Assembly: GCA_009746045.1 (NCBI GenBank)
Contig: RPFO01001358.1
Location: 19,643-83,642, forward strand
Reading direction: 5' to 3'
DNA: 64,000 nucleotides
Source of the DNA: Mesostigma viride
Taxonomy: Eukaryota > Streptophyta > Mesostigmatophyceae > Mesostigmatales > Mesostigmataceae
Part shown: piece after piece, positions 9,047 to 21,290 of the stretch
Layout of the letters: every line of letters begins with the position of its first letter
Position numbering within the stretch: the stretch's first letter is position 1
Program-made: the position numbers and the translations under genes
Notes under the pieces: generated by a model
Database searches by the model: none
Seen by the model: only the letters and a program-made list of their open reading frames with translations
Told to the model about the DNA's origin: nothing

Positions 9047-10770
9047 AAAGCGTCGTACGTCAAAACTCAGTCCTAAAAATAGGACTGAGTATGCCAACTT
9101 TGAGATCATGTAGCGGTAAGGGTAGGGGGGTACCCCATATGTTTGATATGCATCAGAGCACTCAATATCATGCTAATGCTTGGGCATATGCCTAAAAAAT
9201 CATATGTTGACCAAATCATGTAAAATTTTACAAGGGTGTCAACCCATGCTCGCGATTTGGCAATTTTCTGTGGAAGGACGAGTTGGGAAAATTCAATAAA
9301 ATCCATATGCATGTTGAAAAAATATAGGCGTGTAAACAATATAGTTCTTGAAACATGGCAAAAAACTGGGCTCAATTTGGCCACAGCCTCTACCTGAAAC
9401 TCACCAAAAACCACCAGCCCTAAGAATGGGTTTCGAGGTTGCTAGCAATGTGCAAGCATGTAAGTGCGGTCATACTACACACCACCGTGGCAACCAACCG
9501 TGCCAATCAACTCATTTCCCTTCTAGCATAACAGGAAAACATACTTGCATCATCATATTGCAGTTATATTATACCTTAGTATATGTGTGAGAGCCTATGC
9601 ACGCACGTAGGGAATGGGCATTGATACCTACCTACAAAGGGTTTTATTATGAGCCTTAACCACCAATATAATGGGTAGGTTAAGCATATTTCAATTGTTT
9701 TTAACAAGAATAGAGATGGCTAACACTGTTTTGCCTTGCCATGGCATGGCCAACATACTTGCTGGCACATGATGACAGTGGTTTATCACCAAGATTCTTC
9801 ACTCACCCGTATAAGCTTGAAAGCACGCTGGATGCAGCCCATGGCCATACAATCACGCAGTATGAACGTAGCAAAAGAATAACTAACATCTATGAAGGTA
9901 TTTAAACCCATACAGCGCCTAAAAAACTGCAAAAGTACACTAGGGTAAGGCAAATGCCTGGTAACATCATAAAAAATGGGGGGTTTAGAGAGGGGCAGGC
10001 AACGGTCAAGAAAGCGCATCAAGATTCGAAACTGACAGCGCCTTGCAAGCTCAAACTCATGTAAGAACATAACAAAACGATGAGGTGACGATATTTCAGC
10101 TTTACCGTGCACGGATGGCGTTATCTTGGCCCAGGCGGTGCCCGCAAAAGTGACACTTGCGGCACACAAACCATGACATGACAGAGTGGTCGAAATAATC
10201 AAATCTTTACTGCCACTGACTTAATTCTACACACATGCATGATAATAAGTAGAAAGAAGCATATAAACCCTTCGAACTGCACCGTAAAGTAAATTTAGTC
10301 ATCAATTCCGTCAACCTGCCTGGTCGCAGTTTTTTCCAGCAAGAGCAGTGCCGACACCTGGCAAATCGCATCCCCGGGAGCTAAAAATTGGTTTGTGTCA
10401 TCTTTAGGACATATAAAATCTATTTCCTGGGTTTTACCAGCTAAATCGTCCGCAAACGTAAACTGCATGCATGGGCGCAAGCCGCCATGGCTAGGTCGTG
10501 CATTTCCGGAACTCGCGTTTCACGTAAAAAAGTACCCTTACCACCTGTACTTTGACCGTACATTTAGCCGCCCAAACAAAATCCAAAAAAATCGCAAAAA
10601 TATGTCTAAGAAAGGTCATTTCACGTAGTATTTGAATAAATTTTGAGGGAATTTTTTTTACAAACATTCCGACTTGGGCGAATTTTCTACGAAACCCAAA
10701 AACTCAGTCCTAAGAATAGGACTGAGTTGAACTCAGTCCTAAGAATAGGTGCAGTGACGAACGACGCTTT
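9047..10770. mobile_element. Candidate 1.7-kb element bounded by inverted repeats and hairpins
   Basis: AAAGCGTCGTACGTCA (9047-9062) is inverted at 10755-10770 with one mismatch in 16. Directly inside each end lies the same perfect hairpin stem, ACTCAGTCCT...AGGACTGAGT (9065-9090; 10701-10728). On the right an extra half copy follows at 10730-10749. The mirrored order suggests one mobile unit. I recognise no transposase in the interior, and no target duplication was found. Confidence 0.4.
10106..10480 (-). other. Possible exons of an unrecognised gene with a Cys cluster
   Basis: Two short minus-strand stretches look more protein-like than their surroundings. One (about 10298-10480) reads ADDLAGKTQEIDFICPKDD and ends in TAA at 10295. 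The other (about 10106-10203) reads SWFVCRKCHFCGHRLGQDN and is followed by a GTAAAG donor-like sequence at 10105. The pattern C-x2-C-x2-C-G-H could be a zinc site. No complete gene can be assembled from start to stop, and the minus-strand frame at 9786-10202 is out of phase with the Cys cluster. It may be a relic or chance. Confidence 0.2.
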
Positions 10771-11229
10771 GGTCAAGTATCTAGAGTCTGCAAAGTCGAC
10801 TGTGAAGTGCCAAACGGAGGTCGCCACGTGGATATCTCGAATGTTCGTGGCAGGCCGTGTCCGTCTCACCCGAATCGGCCGGATTGAAGGACGATGCAGC
10901 ATAACTACGAGGCTGAACTCTATTGGCACGGACTGATCAGAGATCCAGAGGATTCGCTGATCCGCTACAGTTTATCCAGTACGAGCCAGCACGAAGGCCG
11001 AAGGGGTGACGTACGACAGCCAGCTGCCCCAACCACGAGCACTGTCTCCAGCAATGGTAGTACTGTAGACCCCCGGAAGATTGCTGGCAATTTTGAGCAG
11101 CCCCGTGCACTTGCCGCAAACTCGCTGCTATAAAGGTTTCTCCACGCACAAGACAAGGGCATGGAGTGAAGTTCCGAGCAGTTTCTAACTCTCGGTGACT
11201 TCATCGCAAGAGGCCGGGCTGGGGCGGCG
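10771..11229. other. Upstream region of ctpA
   Basis: No coding frame is supported. Holds the presumed promoter and 5' UTR of ctpA. Confidence 0.5.
11129..11135 (+). promoter_or_regulatory. Candidate TATA box of ctpA
   Basis: TATAAAG lies 95-101 bases before the ATG at 11230, a reasonable position for a short 5' UTR. There is no other support. Confidence 0.35.
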
Positions 11230-14200
11230 ATGGCTCTGCAATTGGCAGTTGGCTTTCGCACGCATTTCTCGCCTCGGCCTTCTCCATCCCTTAAACCGTG
11301 GCGGGGTGAGGAGACCCGGCGCCTGCCTCCCGGGACATCGCGCAAACCTGTGCAGTGTGCACTAGGCGGTGGCAACTTGCCTAAATTGGGGGCTGAGGGT
11401 GGTAGGGCATGGCACGCTGTTGTAAGGGCTCATGCTTTAGAGAAATGCGGGGGCGAGACGCGGGTCGTCGGTCCCTTGTGCCTGCCTGCCATTAGCTCTA
11501 GTAGTATAAGATGCCTGCTGCACGACTTTATCGGGGTAGCCGGGCGTGCTGTGCTGTGCAGCATCCTGCTGCTAAATGCCGTCTGTGGTGAATCGCTCGC
11601 TGTCGCTGTTAGACCTGAATTCGACGCTGTCACGCTAAGTCACCAGTCCGCCGCAAGCAGCAGTATGCCGGCACCCCTCTGGGAGGTGGCCGCGGATGCC
11701 TCCAACTCAGGAAAGTTTGCAGAGATCGCCGTGGGGGAGAGCGTCGTGCGTGAAGCGTGGCAAGTGGTTGACGAGAATTTTTTGGACGCGAGGGGCAAAG
11801 GGTTTACCAGAGAGAAGTGGAAGGTTGGTGCCGCCTACACCTGGATGTCAGACGTGCTCACCATAAATCTACGGCGTTCCATATATGTTCACGCCCGGCA
11901 TATCCTTACCCTATGTCTCAACTGCAGCATGCCCCATCCGTGTTGATTTATATTTTAATGGATTTGTCCTGTACGTGATGGATAAACAGACTTGTCACGT
12001 TGACTCTCAGCACGCCTAGATAAAGAGGCCCAGGCAACACGCATGTTTTCCCCTCACGTCAGAAAACAGGGACGCAAAGCTTACGCTATACATGTCTATT
12101 CCCTTTTTGGCAAGAGTCACTTTGGGCAGATTCCCTATCTTGCGTTGTCTTCCTCTGCAACGGAGTTCTTGCACCACGCCAAAGCACAACGTTGAGTACT
12201 AGAAAATGGTCCCTGCAGGTATAACATAGCCAGTACAGGTGTGCATGTTGCGCTTGCATCTGTCCCGGAGGATCATGCTGTATGGGAGAGCGCCGTCCGG
12301 CTAATGTCGTGGATATACTTTATCATTCAAAAGGAACTAAATATTATGTACTACTGTATAGAAAAGCCTTAAGACAGAGTTAAAAAAATGGATCTCCACT
12401 AGACTTGTGTATTTTATTACTTTTAATTTTTGTATATGTGCGTACTTTTGTCTGTCTATTTTTGTGCGTTGAGGATACTGAGCGTTTGTCTTCAGACATC
12501 ATGGCCCTCTGTACACTTGATGACCATTGCTTCAAGTGGCCCTCAATGCAACTGCTGACACAGGGCCCCAGCCGCCCCTGACACCACCTGCCCGCCTTGC
12601 TCTCTGCCAGCATCAAAGAATGGGTCACGCAAGGGTTAAGACCCTTTTTCAGCCTGGTGTGACTATGCTAATTATAGCGTGCTCCGATAGACCATCCGTC
12701 TTTCGTTTGTTTAGCTGTTTGTCTGACGCCTCCGCAAGGGGGGCCTTGTAAACTATTTTAGGCTGGTGTCATTGTGGTTGAAGAGTTACAGGAGCCACTA
12801 CACAGTGCAGAGGGAAATGCAGTTGCTTGGTGCTTTTCTTCCAGGGACATGGGGAAAGGCAAAACAAAATTGTTATTCCAACCATCTCATGGTCAAGAAA
12901 CCAATGAGCCAACGAGTTTGCGCAATGCCCCGGAATTCCCTTCCCACCCTCCCCTTCCCCGGCCATCCAATCACCCTCTCCTGCGTGCCAACCTGGCAGG
13001 CTCGCCTGAACGAGGTGCTGGCGCAGCCTGTGACGTCGTCCACGGCGGCCTACAACCAGATCCGTGCCATGCTGCGGGACCTGCAGGACCCTTACACGCG
13101 GTTCCTGACGCCGGCCGAGTTCAGCCGGCTGGCCAAGTACGACCTCACGGGGGTGGGCCTCAACTTGGGTGATGACGTCACCGCGGCGGGCGAGCGCGTG
13201 CCCCGCGTGCTGGGTCTGGTGATCGGATCCCCCGCGCAGCAGGCGGGCATCCAGCAGGTGTGTGTGGGGGGGGGAGGTACATAGGATTGTTCTCTAGTAA
13301 AGGGGGATTGTGCCTTATTATGGGGATTGTCCTTAAGCAAAATATGATTGCTCTGTTTTAGGGGGATGGTTCTGTAGTAAAGGAGGATTGTACTGTATCA
13401 GGGGGGCTGTTATCTAGTACAGGAGGATTGTTTTGTAGTAGGGGGGTTGTTCTCCGGTAAAGGAGGATTTAAATGGTCTGTTGACTAGGTTCACAGGCCG
13501 GGGTAAAGTGGGGCACGCGTACAATCTGGGCTGGCCACGCCCATCCCCTTGAGCACATCCTGAGTGTTGCGTTTTATGATCATCTAGAACTTGGGAGACC
13601 GATCCTTCAAAAAGCGTCGAGCGCTTGCCCTTGGGAAACCTGGGTCTTAAATAATTGTTTTTTGTGTTTTTTGTGGTGGTCCTAAATCATGGCCTTGGTC
13701 CTAAACCTTTGGTTTTTGTGGTGGTCCTAAATGATGGCCTGGGTCCTAAATCGTTGGTTTGTGGTGGTCCTACATCTTGGCCTGGGTCCTTAATAATTGG
13801 TTTTTGTGGTGGTCCTTAATCATGGCCTGGTTGCTAAATCGTTGGTTTTTGTGGTGGTCCTAAATGACGGCCTGGTTGCTAAATCATCGGTTTTTGTGGT
13901 GGTCCTTAATCATGGCCTGGGTCCTTAATAGTTGGTTTTTGTGTTGGTTCCACATCATGGCCTGGGTCTTCAATCATTGGTTTTTGTGGTGGTACTTGGG
14001 CGGTGCCCCACAGGAGTTGATGGCAATGCTCGCGCTCTGCGAGGGTGGCCCCCAGGGTTGTGGTCGTCCCAGTATTGTGTCCTGGTTGGGTAGCATCCGT
14101 GTACAGGAGGAGCTTGTGGTGGTGGTGGTGGTGGTGGTGGTGGTGGTGGTGGTGGTGGTGGTGGTGGCGGTTGGTGGGATTATACCCTGTTCATGCGGTT

Positions 14201-17200
14201 GATGTGCATGCCTGACCGCATAAGAAGCTGCCTGATGACGTCAGCCGTCAGCCAGTGACGTTTGACGCGCACTGTGTTGTGGGTATTTATGTGCGACGGC
14301 GAGGCTGGCATTTGTCATGTGGGCTGGGCGCACCCGATGCGGCATCGAGCCTCAAATTTCAAGCATATGAACCTGACCCTTTCTTCCCTCTAGGAAAAAC
14401 CCACACCCAGCATCCCCAGACCCATCACCCGCACATTCCTATCCCCACAGCCTGCAGCTTAACACCGAAATCCCCGCGCATGCGCACCTCCAAACCTGAC
14501 ACCCCTAGGTTTAATAGCAGAACATAAACGCTCCAGAAAATGCACCCCACGCGTAATTCTTTCTGTACAGAAAATGCACAATCGTCAAAGTCACTACTCA
14601 AAAAGGCCATCCGAAACCAAACCTAACCTGACAACCCCGACACCTGTCGTCACTACTCTTCAGAATCCACACCACATTGAGTTTTACACCCCAGAATCCT
14701 ACACCAGATTGGGTATTAACGCTCCTCACCCTACCTCCACGCACATATCTACCCCCACCCTGCGCTGGCACCTTTTGCGTTCTGGACAACCGACACGCTG
14801 CTCCACCAAGCCCAACTTCCAACCCCTGTTATCAACATACCCCAAACTCTGTGCCCTCTAACCTGACGCTCGGCACCTGTCGTCATCGCACCTAAACCCC
14901 CTCACACATCCAACTCCAGAATGACGACGTGTTGGCGGTCAATGACACGTCGACAAGTGGCATGTCGGCGTTTGAGGTGTCGACGCTGCTGCAGAGCCTG
15001 GGCGGGTCCGAGGTGCAGGTCAAGGTGGGTATTGGTCACTGTAGATGCTGTGGCCTCTTTGGTTGCGTGCTTTGCGGCTAGGAGTTCCAGCTTGTGCACA
15101 TACTGCTAAAGATAAAGAGAAACTATGTGAATTCTGGTATATTTCCCACCATTGGAATGCAATCACGCCGCTGAAGGTAGAGGGTGTGATTCGCAAATCA
15201 GTCGCATTTTTTGAACCATCAGGGAATGCAAAGTACCTTTCGACTATAGTTGACAATGACCGCTCCTGGCTCTCATCAGACTCCTCCCCCCTCCCCCCTC
15301 CCCCCTCGTCGCTTCTACCCCTCTACATGTTTTCCCCTTCTTCCCCCTTCCCGCGTCTGCCTTCCCACTCTTTCCCCCTCCATATCCCTCTTCCCCCTTC
15401 CCCCTGTCTTTGTTGTCCCCTCTTCCGCCGTCTGCCTCCCCCTTCCTCCCCCTTTCTCCCCCTGCCTCTCCCCCTCCAACTTTCTATCCCTATCTCCCCT
15501 TCACCCACACACAGGTCCGGCACTCGGACGGCCGCGTCGCGACGGTGCGCATGGTGGGCAAAACGGACCTACGCAGCCCCGTGGTGGTCAAGGTGCAGCA
15601 GTCGGCCGATCGCGAGGGCGAGCGCGTGGGGTACCTCAAGGTCAAGGAGTTCAACGCGCTCACGCAGAAGGAGGTGCTGCGCGGTGAGGGTGCAGACACA
15701 CCTAGCAGTATACAAAACATATATAGTACATTTTGCATGCCCATCTCACCTCCGTAATCTATCATTCTCAATGAATATATATAGTACATAGTATAGTAGT
15801 ATACAAATAGATTCTTGTGTGTGTAGGAAGGTTCCTTATGTGAGAGAGAATCCTATTGACGTGTCCGCGTGGTGCTCATGCAGAAGGAGGTTCTGTGCGG
15901 CGAGGGGCCAAGCACGCGCACGTGCGTGTGCACACACACATAAGATGGTTCCTACATGTACAATAAGGAAGCTATCCGAGGCATGGTGGTGTTGTGCTCA
16001 CCCAGGAGGCGCAGCACGCGGGGTGAGCTGGCAGGGTGCATACTGGGCGTGGCATTTCAAAGTGGGGTGGGGGTGGCATGGGGGCTTTGTATGGTTGGGT
16101 GTTGAAATGGGATGGGGTGAGGCGAATCGTGTGATCTAGGCAATGTCATCCCAATCATCACCTAAATGGGTTCTTTATTTTGTTTCCTCCCGTCAGCAGG
16201 TCAAGGAGCGGGGGCATGGTCGGGCCAAACACGGTTAGGCCTCCGGCATAGCATATCGCAGGGTCAAAGCATGTCTGGGTGTTGCTATGGTTGGGCTGCT
16301 TGTCTGCTTCTTGGTTAATGACTTCTTTTTCCCCACGTTTACCTCTTGCCGCTGCCGACGCCCCTTGGTCTGTTTACGCAGGCCTGGAGCTTCTAAAGGA
16401 GCAGAAGGTGACGTCGCTTGTGCTGGACCTGCAGGACAACCCTGGGGGGCTCGTCCAGGTGAGCACTCAGCACACCCTGTGCTGTCGCCGCCTCTCGCAA
16501 CATCGTTTGTCCGGGCTAATATGAATGCTATGCCATGACCGTGGTGAAATATCATGCGTGTGTTACCGTGCAGGTATGTTAGTTGCTGTTGGTATTGCAC
16601 CAACTTCTTAAACTGCACAAGCTCCTTGCCTCAGCTTCCTGAGCGAGTTCCTGTGCTCACGTCGCAAGACAATTTGTGGCTGATGGGCTTCCAGTGAGAC
16701 TTGGGCTATAGTTCGTGAGTCGTGAAAGCCCCTGTCTACATGCCGTGTTGGTGGCCACTAGGCAGCTGGCAAATGACCGTAGACCAGCCTGTAACTAGGC
16801 ATGGGTGAGTCGCCTGTCGGTAGCTTGGTACCCTGTTAAAACTAAGATAAGTTTTATGTATAAGATGAGAAATTTTATTTAAAAGATTGCCCATGGATGA
16901 GGATACTCGTATGAGGTGGGGCTGTTGAAACAGTTTACTAGCACCGCAGATGCCTTATTTTTCTATTCCATGACTAATGATTCTCATACAAAATAAACTA
17001 ACTGTGTGGCTTTTGCTGGCTCTGTCACTTCCACACTGCCTGGAACACCCATTTTTTTTTTCGTTCCTTTTTCCCCTCGTCTCCAGTCGGGTGTCGAGGT
17101 GGCACGTCTTTTCTTGGATGGCGACTCCACGGTAAGCGCACCTATATCCCAAACCGCTCACCCTAATGCTATCACCGCTGAACCCTTCACGCTTCACCCT

Positions 17201-20200
17201 TCACTCTTCACTCTTCACTCTTCACCCTTCACTCTTAACCCTTTGCCCTTACCTGTAACCTGCACCGCTACCCATGCGTGCTGCCCGCTGAGATTATCAC
17301 ACACGCCATGTAGTGATGTTTTGACAGTTGTTGTGTTGCGTGTGGACACCAATATTCCCTTTCGTTCTGTTCCCCTGAGCTACGCCATGGAACCTTCCTG
17401 TGTGATCTATTGCCGGCCCTTTGCCATTAACATTGGCCCTGGGCCTCGTCGCAAGAGGATAGTTCCTGTGCACATGCCTGTTCGTTTGCTTGCAACGGCC
17501 GACCACTGCCGTTTCGTCCGTATACTTCCATATGCCAACGGCATGTGCCATGTGCATGCCTTTGGCTATGATTGCTCCCCTGTTCCATCCGCGACAGGTT
17601 CTCTATCAACAAGGGCGGGCGGATAACCCCAAGGCATCCAAGAAGATGGTGGCGCAGGGGCCAGCCAAGGCAACCGAGCCTATTGTGGTGTGTGCTATGG
17701 AAAACATACTTTCAACTTGAGGTGCTGTCTTGGAGAAACTTAACTGTTCTCATCTAGAGAGTAAAATCAGAAATTCCCTGATCGCCCCTGCGTGGGGCCA
17801 GGCATGTACCATTTGAGACCGATTGATTGCCGCTGTAGGGTGGTCTCCAAACGAATACCGCAACCAGCCGTGTCTGGAGGCCGGATCTCATCGTAACGGT
17901 ACGACTGTTTGGAAAAGAAATGGACACATCTTTGCCCCTTGGCCTGGCTTTATCCTTATTTGAGGCAAGAGGCATGGCCCTGAGCTATGAATGGATGAGG
18001 TGGGCAATAGCCCACTCTCTCATACTGGCGGTTTGTTCACTCACTCATTTCGGTCGTTTTCCTGTTCACCCATACTGGCCATTTGCCGACCTGTCCCACC
18101 TGGCCATTTGGCGGCATGCCCATTGTCGCCGCGCCCATTACCCGGCATAGGCATTCCAATCCCATTATTGTTAGTTTTTCTCCTTTAAATAGCACCTTCA
18201 GAAGTTGTTGTCTACTACAGGTTGCAGATAGCGTCTGTTGCGTGGAAGGCCTGCAGCTGTCAAACATGGTCTTAACATGGTGTTACTCCAGAGGTGGTGC
18301 TACTTCCTTCCTCAACAACAACACCATCACCATCACCATTACCCATCACCATCACCACCACCATCGCCATTGCCATGATGCTGTTTTGCGAGCCGAGGTT
18401 TCGCTTCCGGTACCATGCACCATTATTCCAGCGGAGGTCTCTACTGTACTCATATACTAACGAAGGTGTACTATTCAGCGTACTGTGATGCCAGTGGAGG
18501 TCGCTACTGTACTAACGAAGGTGTACTATTCAGCATACTGTGATGCCAGTGGAGGTCTCTACTGTACTAATGAAGGTGTACTATTCAGCATACTGTGATG
18601 CCAGCGGAGGTCTCTACTGTCCTATGCCCCACTTCCGCTCACCCTCCGCTGCTCTCCTCTGGCGTCTGTCTGTGTGTATCCGTGTGTGGGCAGGTCCTCG
18701 TGAACAGCCGAACAGCCAGCGCCAGTGAGCTGGTAAGTGTCTGCGGGAGGTGCCAATATGTGCTTTGCCCCCCTTATCCATGGCCTTCCCCATGTGCTTA
18801 TCTCCTTTTCCCATGGACTCACTTTTCTCGTTCCTATATCTTTTCTCCGCAGCTTGGCACGCCCATATCTCTAGTGCCTTCATCCCCATGGCTTTGGGGG
18901 GGGGGTCTCAATTTCTTGCAAGATCCTATGATGCATCCTGCCTTCACGCCTTTTCAGCAGTCTGCTTAGAAGTATTTTCAGCAGTCTTTTTAGCAGTCTT
19001 TGTCAGCCGTCTTTTTTGCATGCGCGCATTGCGTGTCGACAGCTACACAACTGGCCGGCTGCACGATCATTTCACCCACGGAAAACACCCGACGCCGTGT
19101 GCGGTTGGTTGACATCGTCCATCGTCATCCTGTGCCACGACTGCGCCGCGGCACTTAGCCTTCTCCTTAATCTCCTTATTATGCTGTGGACAGCATGATC
19201 ATTGCATTAAATCTCCTTAATTGCCATGGCATGAACCAGATCTTATTTTGTTTTCTTTCTTCTTGCGTGGTATGGCGGTGGCCATGGTGTGTGTGGGGGG
19301 TTGAATCTGCATGTTGGGGCAACACATCATGAACATTTCAACAGGTGGCGGCGGCGCTGCAGGACAACTGCCGTGCGGTGCTGGTGGGAGGGCGCACGTT
19401 TGGGAAGGTACGCCCAAGAGCAGGTTGCCGCATCCAGTTGCGTACGGGCCCCTACTGGGATGCCTGCTTGACTCCCCGTGCCCCTTGCAACCCCTATCGC
19501 AACCTCACCTCCATCCAACCTAACCCCGTGGTGCTTAGCATTGCTTGGTGCCTATTCTGCCATGCAGTTTGGTGTCGTCCATGCCTCTTAATGGCTCTGG
19601 TGGCTTTGTTGCGGATGTCAGAATGCATAGTCCAGTTGGGCGGCTCCTGTCCCTTGCTCGCGTTATCTGGTACAAGCCGTCGGCTGTGGACACGCCGTCT
19701 ATGCAGTCCTGCGTATGTTTCTGATTGCGCATGCTTGAGTGGTAAGAAAGAGGCAGGCCTTTGTTTTTTGGTAACAAAAGAGGCGCCGCCTGTCGGTTTA
19801 ACGAACAATCCATCCAAATCAGGCGTGGGGCGGCTGCTAGTATGAAGATACCCGGCCATGTTACACATGATCCATTTCCTCATGCTTATCGCACAACTCA
19901 TTTTCCTGCGGTCAACCACCTGCGACGAGGCTGGGAGGCATTTCACTAATTACTAGTATCATGCGTATGTCACTATCATGCGTTTGTCACCTCCCAATGG
20001 TCGCGTAATGATTGCCCGGTCGCTGAGTTGATCAAGGGAAACAAAAAGGCAAAAATTCCCGGGATGCGCGCTCTGCATCCTGTGCTCGCCGTGCTTGTCA
20101 CAGTCTTGTGCATTCGTTGAATTGCTTCAATATTTCATCGAATTGCTTCAATCCTGTGCTCGTGACGTTGTTCGTGCCCTGCACGCCTGCATACACCCTG

Positions 20201-20450
20201 CCAGGGTCTCATCCAGTCGGTCTACGAGCTGAGCGATGGCTCGGGGCTGGTGCTCACGGTCGGCCGCTACGTGACCCCCGCGCTGCACTACATCGAGGGC
20301 AAGGGGTTGGACCCAGACTTCTCTCGGACACCAGGTGAGCGAATAGGGCAAGCAAGGGCTTACCCGTAGAGCCTGCTTTTTTTTCCTGACTCTACAGGGA
20401 AGCAAAGAGAGCAAACAAGGGTGTGCCGTCCCCTTTGTTTACCAATGTAG
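11230..20450 (+). CDS. ctpA: D1-processing carboxyl-terminal peptidase (CtpA), spliced, plastid-targeted
   Basis: S41 serine protease that trims the C-terminal extension of photosystem II protein D1 in the thylakoid lumen. Proposed exons: 11230-11823, 13000-13257, 14920-15024, 15515-15683, 16382-16458, 17087-17131, 17598-17687, 18694-18732, 19345-19407, 20205-20334, 20398-20450. All introns are GT-AG and phases agree, giving about 540 residues, close to plant and algal CtpA. Exon 1 carries an Arg/Ser-rich transit peptide, then a hydrophobic segment (GRAVLCSILLLNAVCGESLA) ending in an AVA-type cleavage site, the mark of lumen targeting. A PDZ domain follows (about 250-340, LGLVIGSPAQQAGI), then the protease core: LVLDLQDNPGGL, VNSRTASASEL and VLVGGRTFGKGLIQ. 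The predicted dyad is Ser455 and Lys480, 25 apart as in Tsp/CtpA. The last exon is the least sure: intron 10 would be only 63 nt, and reading through instead ends at 20369. Confidence 0.9.
13290..13480. repeat. Degenerate G-rich repeats in ctpA intron 2
   Basis: Loose repeats of a 30-40-bp motif containing GGGGGATTGTTCT and AGTAAAGG. Non-coding. Confidence 0.6.
13660..13993. repeat. 45-bp minisatellite in ctpA intron 2
   Basis: Seven or so imperfect copies of a 45-bp unit containing GGTGGTCCTAAATCATGGCC and GTTGGTTTTTGTGG. It is the main reason intron 2 is the longest intron of the gene (1,662 nt). Confidence 0.85.
14116..14166. repeat. GGT trinucleotide microsatellite in ctpA intron 2
   Basis: About sixteen uninterrupted GTG/GGT triplets. 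Would encode poly-Val in one frame, but lies within the intron. Confidence 0.95.
15275..15510 (+). repeat. Long polypyrimidine stretch before ctpA exon 4
   Basis: Roughly 230 bases almost wholly of C and T (CTCCCC, TTCCCCCT and similar) directly upstream of the acceptor ACAG at 15511-15514. Far longer than a normal polypyrimidine tract. Such homopurine-homopyrimidine DNA can form triplex structures. Confidence 0.8.
17183..17236. repeat. 7-bp tandem repeat (CTTCACY) in ctpA intron 6
   Basis: Seven to eight copies of CTTCACC or CTTCACT, slightly degenerate. Confidence 0.85.
18310..18375. repeat. CAACAA / CAYCAC microsatellite in ctpA intron 7
   Basis: Short runs of CAACAACAACACC followed by CATCACCATCACCATTACC. 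Non-coding. Confidence 0.85.
18433..18622. repeat. 55-bp tandem repeat in ctpA intron 7
   Basis: Units start GGAGGTCTCTACTGTACT at 18433, 18496, 18551 and 18606 (last one partial). The first is 8 bases longer. Confidence 0.9.
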
Positions 20451-21290
20451 GAGTTCGTTTATCTCACCAACTCCTTAGTAATCTTGCCACCTCCATCAAA
20501 TGAAATCATAATTGTTCTTTTACATGTCAGGACCAAGGGGTTGATTGGTTTCAACATATCTTTCGAGTTCCTGTTTCTAGTTGTATATCTCTGTGTGTCC
20601 ATGAGACAATTGTGCTATCTATGTTGAAGATCCATTGGACAATTTGGAGCTCATGCTCACCCTCTTAGACTGTATTGTATGGTAGGTAGTGTGGGAGTTG
20701 TTGTTCATCCCGTGAGCCTACGTAACTCCATTCCTTTTTTGCTGCACCTTCTCCAGTGGCCCTCTTTTGGTGCTTTGTTCGAGGGGCTGCATGCTCGCAG
20801 TTGTGTGGGTACTATGAATGAGACAACCAGCATACTGTAGGTATCATGGTTGAACCAAATATGCCTGTATGAAAGGGGCAGGGGAGGGGCGGTTTACTGG
20901 TGGCTGTGTGGATGCCTCGTGAAGCCAGTTAGGAAGGGTGATGTTGGGAACTTGCTGCGTCCTTGACAAGCATGTTCTCCTTTGCCAGCTGGCACTACTC
21001 GTGAGATGCCACCTTGAATGGAGGCACGCCCTTGTATGAAGTGAGACAACTATGCCTGGACACATGGTGATCCAACGCCGTGGAAGGACTAGGGTAGTTG
21101 TCTGAGAGGAAAGACGTGAAGGCCGCGGGAGCCGCGTGGCTATCTCCAGGTAGACCTGCCTGGAGGGAGACAGAGGGTAACAAGAAATGTTGATAGGGAA
21201 AACACACATACACGTACACACACACACCACCACTACCAACACAAACAACCAAAACTAAGAAGGAAAAGAGGGAATGCATACACACATACA
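20451..21290. other. Intergenic region downstream of ctpA
   Basis: No coding frame is supported. 21038-21076 (GTGAGACAACTATGCCTGGA onward) recurs with three substitutions at 22340-22376, and the first part recurs once more near 22786, so it is a small dispersed repeat. The ctpA 3' UTR should lie at the left end; no clear polyadenylation signal stands out. Confidence 0.5.

Noticed and set aside
9786-10202. 138-codon minus-strand frame as a gene
   Set aside because: No recognisable motif, and the nearby Cys cluster that looks coding lies in another phase.
12766-13284. Separate 172-residue gene starting upstream of ctpA exon 2
   Set aside because: Its second half is ctpA exon 2 in phase, and the first half is intron sequence. 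Splicing at 12999/13000 joins exon 2 cleanly to exon 1.
14102-14202. Poly-valine coding repeat
   Set aside because: It is a GGT microsatellite inside ctpA intron 2.
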